DNA of 52,683 bases. Origin: Nitrincola sp. A-D6 (GTDB lineage: Bacteria > Pseudomonadota > Gammaproteobacteria > Pseudomonadales > Balneatricaceae). Position 1 is the stretch's first letter, and every line of letters starts with the position of its first letter. The notes under the pieces were generated by a model, which worked only from the letters and a program-made list of their open reading frames with translations, had not been told where the DNA came from and did not search any database. The stretch covers positions 1-52,683 of the forward strand of contig NZ_JRLB01000008.1 in assembly GCF_000764495.1 (NCBI RefSeq). The letters are read 5' to 3'. A program made the position numbers and the translations under genes. Shown here piece after piece: positions 8,529 to 18,528 of the stretch.

Positions 8529-11448
8529 TTATGAAGAACTGCTATCGCTGTCTTCTGTTTGTTGAGCCTGACGCCGCTTTAAGCGAGGGTCATTAGAAGC
8601 ACGACGACCAGATCGACGGGCTGGCGGCGGTTGAGGGATGCTCTCCTCAGGTGCTGTTAGCGTTTCCTTAACGTCACTGGATGCTTCTTCAGTATCCAGA
8701 TCAATCGTTACTTCGGCAGCAGGTTCCTGTGCAACCTCTTTGGCTATCTTGACCTCAGCTTCTGGTTCAGCTTCTGGTTCAGCTTCTGGTTCAGCTTCTG
8801 GTTCAACCTCAATCTCAGGTGCCGATTCAACAATTTCCGTTGTCTCATCTGAGGCCGTGATTTCAGTATCCGCAGTGGTTTCTACAGTAGTCTCTGGAGT
8901 CTCAGAGGTGAGGTCGGTCGCTTTGTGATCAGCTGTCTCGTCAATTTCTGGCGCTGCTGGTTCTGGCGCTGCTGGTTCTGGCGCTGCAGGGGCTTCCGCT
9001 GGAGCGGGTTGTTCAATTATTTCAGCCTTTGCTTCAGTCTCATTGAGCGGCTCTGCGAGCTGTTCTGCTGTCTCTTCCACTAATGCTGTATTTTCCATCT
9101 GCAGCGGTGCATCTACCGAAGTCTCCTCGGCTTTGGAGGCAACAGCTTCCTGAACTTCCTGAGCTTCCTGTATTTGCTGTTCCGGATCTGACAGATTTGA
9201 TTCTGTCTCATCGGTTGCAGTCAGTGTGCGTTTTGCATTGCGCTCACCGGTACGGCGACGACGCCCACGCTGACGACTACGGCTATTCTCGGATTCTGAA
9301 TGCTCTTTCTCTGCGCCAGTATCCTGTGTAGCGGCTGTAACATCCTGTGGTTGTTTGTTCAGTTCGGTTTCAGTGACCGTCTGTTCAGATGCTTCAGGTT
9401 TATCCTGTCGACGCTTGTCATTGTTGCGACGGCGACGGCGTGGGCGCGTAGCATTGTCATCTTGAGTCGATTTTTCACCTATAGGTGGCAGGTTCTGCTC
9501 CGGCTCAATAGTGATGACTTCTTCCTGACGCTCATCACGACTACGATCCCTGCGTTTGTCGTTGTCTTTAGGACGACGGCGGCGCTTATCACCTTGTTGA
9601 GTCTGGCGTGCATTTTGTCGGCGCCCGTCAGCTTCGGTGCGACTGTTGTTGCTACGCTCTTCTGCTGGCTTTTGCGTTGGAGTCTGTTTCTGCTGCGTAG
9701 TCGCTGTCGTGGGTTGTGCAACAAACAGTGTTTTCAGCGTTGACATTACACGGCGTGCAAACGAGCTGCCGCTACTTTCCGGAGCTTTTACTGTGGGAGC
9801 ATTGGATGGGCTCGGCTGTGCAGGAGCTTCGGTTGTAACGGACACCTTACGTTCAGGTGGCGTGATGGTTTTTACAGCGGCTTCTTCACGTTTTATCGGT
9901 TTGCGCGCACTGTCATCGGCATCCTGCTGCTGAGGTTCAGGCTTGTTGCTGAAGCCAGTGTTGTCTGTTGTGGCGACAGTATGATCATCACGTAGTCTCA
10001 CGACTTCGTAGTGAGGTGTTTCCATATTTGGATTGGGTACGATAACAACCTGAACATCGTGACGGCGTTCAATCGCATGCACTTCAGCACGTTTCTCATT
10101 CAGCAGAAAGGTAGCCACGCTGACTGGCAGGATCGCACGGATCTGTGAGGTGCGGTCTTTAGAGGACTCTTCTTCGATCAGTCGCATGATGGATAGAGCC
10201 AGTGAGCCAGTATCGCGAATAACCCAGTGCCGTTACAGCGAGGGCATACACTACCACGGGTTTCGCTGAGGGAAGGGCGTAAACGCTGGCGTGACATTTC
10301 CAGCAAACCAAAACGTGAAATACGGCCCATCTGTACGCGGGCACGGTCCACTTTTAGTGCGTCACGCAAGCGGTTTTCGACTTCGCGCTGATTCTTGATT
10401 GGCGTCATGTCGATGAAGTCGATGACGATCAGGCCACCAATATCACGCAGGCGTAATTGGCGGGCAATTTCATCTGCCGCTTCCAGATTGGTGTTGAGCG
10501 CTGTCTCTTCAATATCGCTACCGCGTGTTGCACGGGCTGAGTTGATATCGATGGACACCAGTGCTTCAGTCGGATCTATAACGATAGAACCACCGGATGG
10601 AAGTTGCACTTCACGCTCGAATGCGGTTTCGATCTGACTTTCAATCTGAAAACGGTTAAACAGTGGTGTTTCTTCTTTATACAGCTTAATACGGCTTTCG
10701 AAGGTCGGGATGACCTGGCGTACGAACTGCAATGCCTGCTCATAGACTTCCGGGCTGTCGATCAGCACTTCACCGATGTCGGCACGCAGGTAGTCACGGA
10801 TGGCACGGATAACCACACCACTTTCCTGATACACCAGAAACGGTGCTTTGCGTTGGTTAACTTCGAGAATGGCATCCCAGAGCGTCGTCAGGTAGTCAAG
10901 ATCCCACTGCAGTTCTTCACTGCTGCGACCGATACCTGCAGTACGGATGATGACACCCATATTGTCAGGAACCTTTACACCGGACAGTGCTTCTTTAAGC
11001 TGGGCGCGGTCATCACCTTCGATACGGCGGGAGATACCACCCGCACGCGGATTGTTTGGCATCAGTACCAGATAACGACCGGCGAGGCTGATAAAAGTAG
11101 TGAGCGCAGCGCCTTTATTGCCACGTTCTTCTTTATCGACCTGCACAAAAACTTCAGTGCCTTCCTTAACGACTTCGCGAATATTTGGGCGTTGTCCGCG
11201 TTCAGGAGATTTACTGAAGTATTCACGGGAGATCTCTTTCAGTGGCAGGAAGCCATGACGGTCGGCGCCGTAATCAACAAAGGCCGCTTCAAGGCTGGGT
11301 TCAACCCGGGTAATGCGGCTTTATAGATGTTGGATTTTTTCTGTTCACGGCTATCCGATTCCATGTCCAGATCATACAGGCGTTGGCCATCAACAAGTGC
11401 AACACGCACCTCTTCCGATTGAGTTGCGTTAATCAGCATTCTTTTCAT
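8529..11448 (-). CDS. rne: Ribonuclease E (two single-base frame breaks in this sequence)
   Basis: RNase E is the essential endonuclease that scaffolds the RNA degradosome. The start [10 protein letters not shown] (ATG at 11448), S1 domain, 5' sensor, DNase I-like catalytic core ([18 protein letters not shown] and [11 protein letters not shown] with the metal aspartates), the zinc-link CPRCNGTG and a long acidic/basic disordered tail are all present. They fall in three frames. Adding one G to the GG run near 11318 restores [18 protein letters not shown]; adding one G to the GGG run near 10224 restores [18 protein letters not shown]. With both, the product is about 973 residues. The breaks are in the invariant catalytic half of an essential gene, so sequencing error is far likelier than a real loss. 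The tail has low-complexity Glu/Pro/Ala repeats. Confidence 0.93.
8758..8805 (-). repeat. Four tandem 12-base units inside the rne tail
   Basis: The plus-strand unit GCTTCTGGTTCA occurs four times without change, coding for repeated EPEA in the disordered RNase E tail. Such in-frame repeats can change number without breaking the gene. Confidence 0.9.
8946..8990 (-). repeat. Three tandem 15-base units inside the rne tail
   Basis: The plus-strand unit TTCTGGCGCTGCTGG occurs three times, the last copy with one change, coding for an Ala/Pro/Glu repeat (PAAPE-type) in the RNase E tail. It keeps the reading frame. Confidence 0.88.
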
Positions 11449-11916
11449 GTTGTTATGCGTTCTCAAAAACGTAACGCATTGCACCCCGTTCGCTTTGAGC
11501 CTAGCGGGTGTAAGTAAAGTCCAGTCTTTGTGACCGGCTGTCGCTATCGGCGAATGCAGCCGCAGGGCAGACAGTGTCTGCCAAACATGTCGGCGGTGAA
11601 GGAAACGTTAACCAATGTGGTTATTCTATATGCCTTGTGTCTGCGTTTAAGCAGTTTCCGGGTTAACGTGCATCTTCACCTCCAACCGGACCCTCGCTCT
11701 TGCAAAGGTGGTGAAAGCGTTACTTCAAATTCTGTTTTAATTTCAAATGAAATCAGTTAATGCTACTTGCACAAAGGCAACGATGGATTGAAAAAGTTCA
11801 GATATAAACGTCACCGGTTGCCCTGATTCGAAAATAGCTAAAGCCAACGGCTAGCAGCATCGGTAGAATATATCAGTAAAGCAACACCGCATCAATCAGT
11901 GAGACTGAATCAAAAT
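11449..11916. other. Long rne/rluC divergent intergenic region, probable rne leader
   Basis: About 470 bases separate the divergent rne and rluC starts and hold no convincing gene. A perfect 7-base hairpin, GGCAGAC / GTCTGCC with a 3-base loop, lies at 11566-11582. RNase E genes of enterobacteria have long structured 5' leaders through which the enzyme controls its own mRNA; the length and hairpin here fit such a leader on the minus strand, but that is inference. I found no promoter on either strand that I would defend. A 76-codon frame on the plus strand (11530-11760) lacks gene-like features. Confidence 0.5.
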
Positions 11917-12885
11917 ATGTCAGATACCAAAGATCAAGCACTTCGCCCCAGTGTGCGCTTTATTACTGTTGCTGATGACAGGGATGGCCAGCGTATCGAT
12001 AATTTTTTACGCACCGAGCTCAAGGGTGTGCCAAAGACCCTGGTGTATCGGATACTGCGTAAGGGTGAGATCCGTGTTAATAAAAAGCGGGTAAAGCCTG
12101 ACTATAAACTCAATGCTGGAGATGAGTTGCGGATTCCGCCTATCCGAGTTCCAGAGCAAAATGAGCCTGTACCTGTGGGGCGGAGTTTGGCCGAGCATCT
12201 GGAGTCGGCAGTGCTGTATGAAACCGATGCACTCATTGTGATAAATAAGCCGTCCGGGCTGGCTGTGCATGGGGGCAGTGGTATCAATAATGGTTTGATA
12301 GAAGCGTTGCGGCAGATACGTCCCCAGGCGCGTTTTCTTGAGTTGGTACATCGACTGGACAGAGACACCTCTGGCTGCATTATGGTAGCAAAGAAGCGCA
12401 GCATGTTGCGTTATCTGCACGAGGGGTTGCGTGAGAAACGTATTCATAAAGTCTATCACGCGATTGTCTGTGGCAAGTGGCCTAACCGTCGCCAACGCAT
12501 CAATGCACCCTTGTTACGGGATGAGCTGAAATCTGGAGAGCGGATTGTGCGGGTGCAGCCAGATGGCAAAGAATCTATAACTGATTTTCAGGTACTGCGC
12601 CGATTTGGTGATCTGGCTACGCTGGTTGAGGCCTGTCCTTTAACCGGACGTACCCATCAGATTCGTGTACATAGTCAGTTTAGTGGTTATCCTATTATAG
12701 GTGACACCAAGTATGGTGTTGATGCAGCGAATGCACAGATGCGCACAATGGGGTTGAAGCGGTTGATGTTGCATGCAGCGGAGCTTCGTCTGACTTTGCC
12801 TGATGGTGAGTTGTTGAAAGTTCAGGCGGAGTATGATGTGGAAATGGCTCGGGCTATAGAGGTGCTGGTTAAAATAATGGTTTGA
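11917..12885 (+). CDS. rluC: 23S rRNA pseudouridine synthase RluC
   Basis: RluC makes pseudouridines at 955, 2504 and 2580 (E. coli numbering) of 23S rRNA. The 322-residue protein has an N-terminal S4-like RNA-binding domain (QRIDNFLRTELKGVPKTLVY), then the RluA-type catalytic domain with HRLDRDTSGC; the catalytic aspartate is D148. The motif RTHQIRVHSQFSGYPIIGD follows. The ATG at 11917 gives the E. coli-like length; a GTG at 11899 is the alternative. Its position opposite rne is conserved in many gammaproteobacteria. Confidence 0.94.
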   Translation: MSDTKDQALRPSVRFITVADDRDGQRIDNFLRTELKGVPKTLVYRILRKGEIRVNKKRVKPDYKLNAGDELRIPPIRVPEQNEPVPVGRSLAEHLESAVLYETDALIVINKPSGLAVHGGSGINNGLIEALRQIRPQARFLELVHRLDRDTSGCIMVAKKRSMLRYLHEGLREKRIHKVYHAIVCGKWPNRRQRINAPLLRDELKSGERIVRVQPDGKESITDFQVLRRFGDLATLVEACPLTGRTHQIRVHSQFSGYPIIGDTKYGVDAANAQMRTMGLKRLMLHAAELRLTLPDGELLKVQAEYDVEMARAIEVLVKIMV

Positions 12886-12918
12886 TCAGTAGCGGTATGC
12901 TAATCAAGGAGGGATCAG

Positions 12919-14538
12919 ATGTTGACTATGCGTGCACGCATTCTGGCGTTAATCGGTGCATTAATTGCTCTGATGTTGGGTATGCAGGGCCTTTATCTCA
13001 ACCTTAGTAAAGCTGATCTTCTGAGTGAGCAAATAGGACTGCGCGCCTTAAGTGTGGCCAAAACAGTTGCAGTGATACCTGAATTGATTGCAGCTTTTGA
13101 TACCCAGGATCCAGCCATGATTATCCAGTCAATTGCTGAACGTATTCGGCAGGAGACTGGTGCCGAATATGTAGTGGTGGGTAATCGCGATGAGGTGCGT
13201 TACTCGCATCCGGTTCCTGAACGGTTGGGTCAGAAAATGGTGGGCAGCGATAATGAACCCGCCTTGTTTTACGGTGAATCTTATATTTCTTTTGCAACTG
13301 GTACGCTTGGGGAGGCTATGCGAGGAAAGACTCCAGTCAGGGATATACAGGGGAATATAATCGGTGTGGTCTCCGTTGGTTTTTTAGTTGATCAGGTATC
13401 TGAGGATGTGGGGCGCTTGCTCTATCTGGGGTGGCTGATGATTGCTACCTCAGTATTGCTGGGTTTGGGCGGTGCTGTGTGGATTTCGGCCCATATAAAA
13501 CACCTTATTCTTGGTTTGGAACCGCATGAAATAGCAAGATTAATCAATGAGAAAGAAGCAATACTTCAGTCAATACATGAGGGTATTGTTGCGGTGAATC
13601 GTGAGGGTCGAATTACCCTGTTGAATCAGTCAGCGCAGCGCACACTTGGTATCAGTGGGCACCATGAATTTCAAGGTATGCCAGTGGATGAGTTAGTGCC
13701 ACATTCACGTCTTCAGGATGTACTAACCAGTGGTAAACGCCAGTTTGATCAGGAACTCTGGATTGGCGATACATCAGTAATCGTAAACCGTGTGCCTATT
13801 TTTAATCCTCAGGGAGAGGTAGATGGTGCCGTGTCCACTTTTCGTAGTCAGCAAGAGATTCGCGAATTGAATGCGGCTCTGAAGCAGGTCAATGCAGATG
13901 CTGATCTTTTACGTGAACAGGCACATGAATTTTCAAATCGACTCTATACAATCTCGGGTCTGCTGCAGTTGGAGAAAATTAATGAAGCGCTGGCACTGAT
14001 CCACCAGGAAGGGCAGGTCGAGCAGGATCAGGTGCGCTTTGTGCTGCAGCATCTTAAAAATCCGGTTGTAGGCGCCATGCTGTTGTCAAAGATGAATCAG
14101 GCGCGTTTGCGGCATATACAGTTTGATATGGATAATGACAGTTCGCTCGAAAGTACGCTGCATCAACAGGGTCAGGATGCTTTACTTAAAATTCTCAGCA
14201 ATTTGATTGATAATGCCTTTGATGCAGCAGAGGAAAGGACTGACACCCTTCCCAGAGTGCGATTGTTTTTTACTGATCTGGGTGAGCAGTTGTTGATTGA
14301 AGTTGAAGATAATGGTGCCGGCGTTGAATCCACCACACTGGAACAACTGATCCAACAGGGGTATTCAACCAAATCTGGGAATCACGGTGGCATAGGTTTG
14401 GCCTTAGTCAAACGTATAACGGATAGCTATGCAGGAAATATCTATCTTGAAGAGGGCGAGCTTGGCGGGGCCTGTTTTGTCGTAACCCTGGATAAAGCCT
14501 TATCAGTATTGCAGATGTGGCGGGAGATCAATGACTGA
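12919..14538 (+). CDS. CitA/DcuS-family sensor histidine kinase
   Basis: The 539-residue protein has a membrane segment at about residues 7-27, a periplasmic sensor domain of the CitA/DcuS type (GAEYVVVGNRDEVRYSHP region and GVVSVGFLVD), a second membrane segment near 172-195, a cytoplasmic PAS domain (about 210-315), and a transmitter with HEFSNRLYTISGLLQL, in which H336 is the probable phosphorylation site, followed by N- and G-boxes (NLIDNAFDA, GGIGLALVKRI). This family senses C4-dicarboxylates, citrate and related acids. It has a strong AAGGAGG site 8 bases before the ATG. It overlaps the response regulator by 8 bases. The tricarboxylate transporter genes directly downstream are the likely target. 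Confidence 0.92.
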   Translation: MLTMRARILALIGALIALMLGMQGLYLNLSKADLLSEQIGLRALSVAKTVAVIPELIAAFDTQDPAMIIQSIAERIRQETGAEYVVVGNRDEVRYSHPVPERLGQKMVGSDNEPALFYGESYISFATGTLGEAMRGKTPVRDIQGNIIGVVSVGFLVDQVSEDVGRLLYLGWLMIATSVLLGLGGAVWISAHIKHLILGLEPHEIARLINEKEAILQSIHEGIVAVNREGRITLLNQSAQRTLGISGHHEFQGMPVDELVPHSRLQDVLTSGKRQFDQELWIGDTSVIVNRVPIFNPQGEVDGAVSTFRSQQEIRELNAALKQVNADADLLREQAHEFSNRLYTISGLLQLEKINEALALIHQEGQVEQDQVRFVLQHLKNPVVGAMLLSKMNQARLRHIQFDMDNDSSLESTLHQQGQDALLKILSNLIDNAFDAAEERTDTLPRVRLFFTDLGEQLLIEVEDNGAGVESTTLEQLIQQGYSTKSGNHGGIGLALVKRITDSYAGNIYLEEGELGGACFVVTLDKALSVLQMWREIND

Positions 14539-15214
14539 ATATCGAGTGCTGATTATTGAAGATGACTTTCGTGTGGCTGATATTAACCGGCAGTTTATTG
14601 ATCAGGCTGATGGCTTTGTTGTGGCAGGTATATGTCACACGGCGAGTGAAGCGCTGAAGTTTTTGGAGCAACAGGAGTGCATGCCAGATCTGGTTTTGCT
14701 GGATGCGTATATACCGGATGTTAAAGGGCTGGAGTTGCTGTGGGAGTTGCGTCGACGTTATCGGGCTCTCGATATCGTCATGGTTACAGCCGCAAAGGAA
14801 GTTGAAACCATTCAGGAGGCGCTTCGGGGAGGTGTTTTTGATTACCTCATCAAGCCGATAGAGAGCAGTCGGATGATGCAGATGCTGAAGCGCTTTGGTG
14901 ATGAAAGGGCATTGATGCAGCAACATACTGAACTTGAACAGTCTATGCTGGATCGGGCGTTGATTCGCAGTGATTATGTGCCGGTAGAGGGAGGCCGACT
15001 CCCCAAAGGGATTGATCCACTTACGTTGGATCGAGTTAAAGGCGGGTTAGGCACAGGTGTTGCGCACACAGCCAGCTCATTGGCGCAACAGACGGGTGTC
15101 AGTCGATCAACTGCCAGGCGTTATTTGGAGTTTCTGGTAACGCGAGGTGAAGTAAGGGCTGAATTGGATTATGGCGAGGTTGGACGTCCTGAGCGACGTT
15201 ATTTACTGGCTTAA
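14531..15214 (+). CDS. CitB/DcuR-family response regulator
   Basis: This 227-residue regulator has an N-terminal receiver domain with acidic pocket E10, D11, D12, phospho-acceptor D58 in LVLLDAYIPD and K107-type lysine in DYLIKPI. The C-terminal half carries a helix-turn-helix (HTASSLAQQTGVSRSTARRY, about residues 176-195) typical of the CitB/DcuR group. It is coupled to the sensor kinase by an 8-base overlap. It is followed by 153 non-coding bases with paired repeats, then tctC, which suggests direct control of tricarboxylate uptake. Confidence 0.92.
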   Translation: MTEYRVLIIEDDFRVADINRQFIDQADGFVVAGICHTASEALKFLEQQECMPDLVLLDAYIPDVKGLELLWELRRRYRALDIVMVTAAKEVETIQEALRGGVFDYLIKPIESSRMMQMLKRFGDERALMQQHTELEQSMLDRALIRSDYVPVEGGRLPKGIDPLTLDRVKGGLGTGVAHTASSLAQQTGVSRSTARRYLEFLVTRGEVRAELDYGEVGRPERRYLLA

Positions 15215-15285
15215 TGATTCATGCTCTCCAGTACCCGTGAACAAAATGAGCAAAATGGCGTTTATGCTGCTTTTATCAATTATGA

Positions 15286-15316
15286 TCACAAGGTTGTGAG
15301 CTAATAGCGAGCTAAT
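15286..15316 (+). promoter_or_regulatory. Candidate operator ahead of tctC
   Basis: The gap between the response regulator and tctC holds an inverted repeat TCACAA-GG-TTGTGA (15286-15299) directly followed by a direct repeat GAGCTAAT (15298-15305 and 15309-15316), spaced 11 bases, one helical turn. A further direct repeat CAAAATG lies at 15242-15248 and 15251-15257. Repeats on one helix face suit binding by the adjacent CitB-type regulator; the TTGTGA/TCACAA halves also recall, but do not match in spacing, a CRP site. The assignment is inference. Confidence 0.45.
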
Positions 15317-15367
15317 TAGATTGATCCGTGGTTATCCATAAAATGATAAGAAACAACGGAGCGCTCT

Positions 15368-16364
15368 ATGCATTCTCTATTAAAAAAACCTCTCAAAACC
15401 CTCACGTTGATGGCTACTGCAATTACGCTGTCTACAGGTCTTATCGGCAGTGTAGCTGCTGCTGACTGGACACCATCACGAGCTGTTGAATTTATTGCCC
15501 CGGCTAATCCCGGGGGTGGTTGGGATACACTCGTTAGAACCACGGCAAATGTAATACGCACAGAAGGCCTTGCTGATCAAAACTTTGCAGCAATCAATGT
15601 GCCAGGTGGCGGTGGTGCAGTTGCCTGGGCTCAGATAGCGCGTGATAGTGGTAACGACCACAAGCTCTTTGCCACCAGCCTCCAATTATATTGGTGCCTT
15701 TGGCAGGAACTTCGCGTTTTAATCATACTGATTTTACCCCCGTAGCTCGTCTGATCACTGATTACTCCATTGTGCTGGTGCCCAAAGATTCTCCTTATGA
15801 AAGCATTACTGATTTATTTGATGCGATTAGTGAAAATCCGCGTTTAAGTGTTGGTGGTGGCTCAGCTGCAGGCTCAATGGATCATATCTCTATGGCCGGA
15901 GCTGCCGCGGCAGCAGGGATAAATGCAACGTCAGTCAACTATATTGCCTTTTCTGGGGGTGGCGAAGCATGACCAGTTTGTTAGGCGGTCATGTAGAAGC
16001 CGTAATTACGGGTGCTGGTGAGGCCTCAGCTCAACTGGGTAGCGGAGAATTACGTGCGTTAGGTGTATCTTCACCTGAACGAATTCCGGGTCTGGATGTG
16101 CCAACTTATAAGGAACAAGGGTTGGATTACACCTTTGATATCTGGCGTGGTGTGATGGCACCCAAGGATATCTCTGAAGAAGCCTTGCGTTATTATGAAA
16201 ATCTGTTTGCCAGAATGATGGAAACAGATGACTGGAAAGAAGCAACAGAACGCCTCGGCTGGTTGGATGCCTATCAGAACAGCGAAGAGTTCGGCGCATT
16301 TCTGGATATGCAGCTAACACAGTTCCGGACAGTTCTGAGTGAACTGGGGCTGCTGCGTAACTAG
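15368..16364 (+). CDS. tctC: TctC tricarboxylate-binding periplasmic protein (two frame breaks)
   Basis: TctC is the extracytoplasmic receptor of the tripartite tricarboxylate transporter. A signal peptide (cleavage near VAAA-DW, residue 33) is followed by the family pattern VEFIAPANPGGGWDTLVRTT, INVPGGGGAVAW, and later GGHVEAVITGAGEA. The frame changes at about 15680 (one C missing; restored SPPIILVPLAGT) and at 15969 (one A missing; restored GGGEAMTSLLGG). With both bases added the protein is 332 residues, the usual length. Both breaks look like run-length errors. It is the first gene of tctC-tctB-tctA. Confidence 0.9.
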
Positions 16365-16444
16365 GTTACCTTAGACATATTGCCAGCGTTGACTGAAGCG
16401 TATTGCAGTCAACGCATTTATCTGACGTATAAAAAGGTGACTCT

Positions 16445-16933
16445 ATGGCACGCTTAACGGCTAATCAATTGATTGGAATAATTCTGTTCGTCTTTTCATT
16501 AGGTTATATCTGGATGGCCTTTCAGATCCCGGTTTTTCCTATACCGCGCCCAGTGGATTCTGATGCGTTTCCAAAAATATTGGGTGTTGGATTATTGATA
16601 TTGTCCATCGTGCTTTTTTTCGACAAACAAGCATCCACCAAAGTGGATTTTCCAGATGCTGCAGAGCTTTTACCAGAGGACGCCGCGCTATCGAAGCGAC
16701 CGGCTGTCCAGGTGATGGGTGCTGCTGCGGCTGTTCTGGCCTATGCGTTGTTGATTGAGCCTTTGGGTTTTTTGTTGTCTTCTGCATTGCTTGGCTTTGG
16801 ATTGGCATTTTGGTTTGGATATCGCCAGCACTGGATCAATTTGCTGACAACCGGTGGTGTCGTCCTGGCCCTTTACTTGCTGATGAATAAGGTCATGGGA
16901 ATCTACCTGCCTCAGGGTGTGTTGCCCTTTTAA
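16445..16933 (+). CDS. tctB: TctB small membrane subunit of the tricarboxylate transporter
   Basis: The 162-residue protein has about four membrane segments (residues 8-27, 43-60, 95-125 and 128-158), as in TctB. Its role is structural within the TctAB membrane complex. An AAAAGGTGA ribosome site precedes the ATG at 16445. The frame is intact. It is 80 bases after tctC and 33 bases before tctA. Confidence 0.9.
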   Translation: MARLTANQLIGIILFVFSLGYIWMAFQIPVFPIPRPVDSDAFPKILGVGLLILSIVLFFDKQASTKVDFPDAAELLPEDAALSKRPAVQVMGAAAAVLAYALLIEPLGFLLSSALLGFGLAFWFGYRQHWINLLTTGGVVLALYLLMNKVMGIYLPQGVLPF

Positions 16934-16966
16934 TGCTTACCAGTTCAGATAATAAGAAGGTCTATC

Positions 16967-18455
16967 ATGGAATCCCTGAATAACCTGATCTTTGGTTTCA
17001 GTATAGCGCTGGACCCTGTAAACCTGATGTATGTATTTATCGGTGTGTTTGCTGGCACAATTATTGGTATGCTGCCCGGATTAGGGCCTATTAGTGCGCT
17101 GGCGCTGATGATACCGATCACTTTTAATCTCAACCTGCAACTGGCCTGATTTTGATGTCGGGAGTATATTATGGCGCAATTTTTGGGGGCTCGACTTCAT
17201 CGATACTGCTGAATGCTCCGGGGTTGCCGGCACAGTGGCTACGTCATTTGACGGTTACCCTATGGCACAAAAAGGGATGGCCGGTAAAGCACTGGCCATC
17301 GCCGCTTATGCTTCTTTTATCGGTGGCACAGTATCCGTTATCGGATTAATGCTGATCGCTCCGCTGCTATCTAAAGTGGCGGTAAGCTTTGGTCCAGCTG
17401 AATACTTTGCGCTGATGGTATTAGGCTTAACCGCTGTGGTCAGTCTGTCAGATAAATCACTGTCCAAAGGGTTGATTGCCGCCATAGTTGGCATGATGAT
17501 TTCAATTGTCGGTATCGACTTACAGACGGGTACGGAGCGCTATACTTTCGATAGCTTAGAGTTGATTGAGGGTATCGATTTTCTGGTAGTAGCTTTGGGT
17601 ATTTTTGCCTTGGCTGAAGTGTTTTACATGCTGTTAAAAGGCGGTGGTAAAGTTCAAAAACGTAACGAAATCGGTTCGCTTAGGCTGACCCGGTCGGAAG
17701 TGAAAGAGATTGCGGCACCTATAGGGCGTAGTTCGTTGCTGGGCTTTTTTACCGGTGTATTACCTGGTGCTGGAGCCACCATAGGCTCGTTTTTGGGCTA
17801 CAGCATGGAAAAACGCATAGCTAAAGATGGCGATACTTTCGGTAAGGGTAATATCAAAGGGGTGGCTGCACCAGAATCAGCCAATAATGCCGCTTGTGGT
17901 GGGTCGTTTGTACCCTTGCTGACTCTGGGTGTACCAGGTTCAGGTACTACAGCGGTGCTACTGGGTGCGCTGCTGGTTATGGGTGTCACACCGGGACCGA
18001 TGATGCTGGAGCAGCGTCCGGATGTGTTTTGGGGGGTTATTGCCAGTATGTATATTGGTAATATTTTCCTATTGGTGCTGAATCTGCCATTGATTCCTTA
18101 TATAGCGCGTATTCTGGATGCACCTCGTCCACTGTTGCTGTCGCTCATACTGATTTTTTGTATGGTGGGGGTCTATGGTCTGAGCTTCAGTAGCTTTGAT
18201 CTAATACTGTTGCTGGTGTTTGGTTTGATCGGCTTGGCGATGCGTTTGCATGGATTTCCAGCCGCACCACTTATCCTGGGGCTAATTCTTGGTGCCTTGA
18301 TGGAGGAATCTATGCGACGAGCCCTGCAAATCTCTGGTGGAGAGTGGGGTGTATTTATTGAAAAACCCATATCACTAACCTTGTTGCTGATAGCCTTGTT
18401 ATCACTGGGACTGCCTTTAGTTAAAAAAGCCATGTCAAAAATAAGGTCAAAATGA
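16967..18455 (+). CDS. tctA: TctA large membrane subunit of the tricarboxylate transporter (two frame breaks)
   Basis: TctA forms the permease that takes up citrate-type acids with Na+ or H+ and TctC. The family hallmarks are seen: [21 protein letters not shown] at the N-terminus (given in part), [30 protein letters not shown], and [15 protein letters not shown]. The frame changes near 17140-17150 and again near 17231. The second is restored by one C ([12 protein letters not shown]). At the first, about four residues expected between NLQL and GLILMSG are also absent, so a deletion of about 13 bases fits better than one; with 13 and 1 added the length is 500 residues. The residue loss is judged from memory of the family. 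Confidence 0.87.
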
Positions 18456-18463
18456 TTTCTTAG

Positions 18464-18493
18464 TTGGATTGCGTATTTCCGCAAGGTTATAAT
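18464..18493 (+). promoter_or_regulatory. Sigma-70-type promoter ahead of miaE
   Basis: A perfect -10 TATAAT at 18488-18493 is preceded, after 18 bases, by TTGGAT at 18464-18469 as -35. Transcription would start about 30 bases before the miaE ATG. The position just after the tctA stop suggests miaE is transcribed independently of the tct genes. Confidence 0.6.
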
Positions 18494-18528
18494 ACTGGCC
18501 TTTCGGAAATACCAACCGCAGGATCATA

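Noticed and set aside
8758-8990. CRISPR-like short repeats
   Set aside because: They are in-frame coding repeats of 12 and 15 bases without spacers.
9300-9743. 147-codon plus-strand frame opposite the rne tail
   Set aside because: It arises from the low-complexity codons of the RNase E tail.
10604-11326. 240-codon plus-strand frame opposite rne
   Set aside because: It lies antisense to conserved RNase E core sequence and has no family features; it is a shadow.
8529-11448. RNase E as a pseudogene
   Set aside because: Single missing bases restore perfect family sequence in an essential gene; error is likelier.
11530-11760. Possible gene in the rne-rluC gap
   Set aside because: No ribosome site, no recognisable domain, and the region is better explained as an rne leader.
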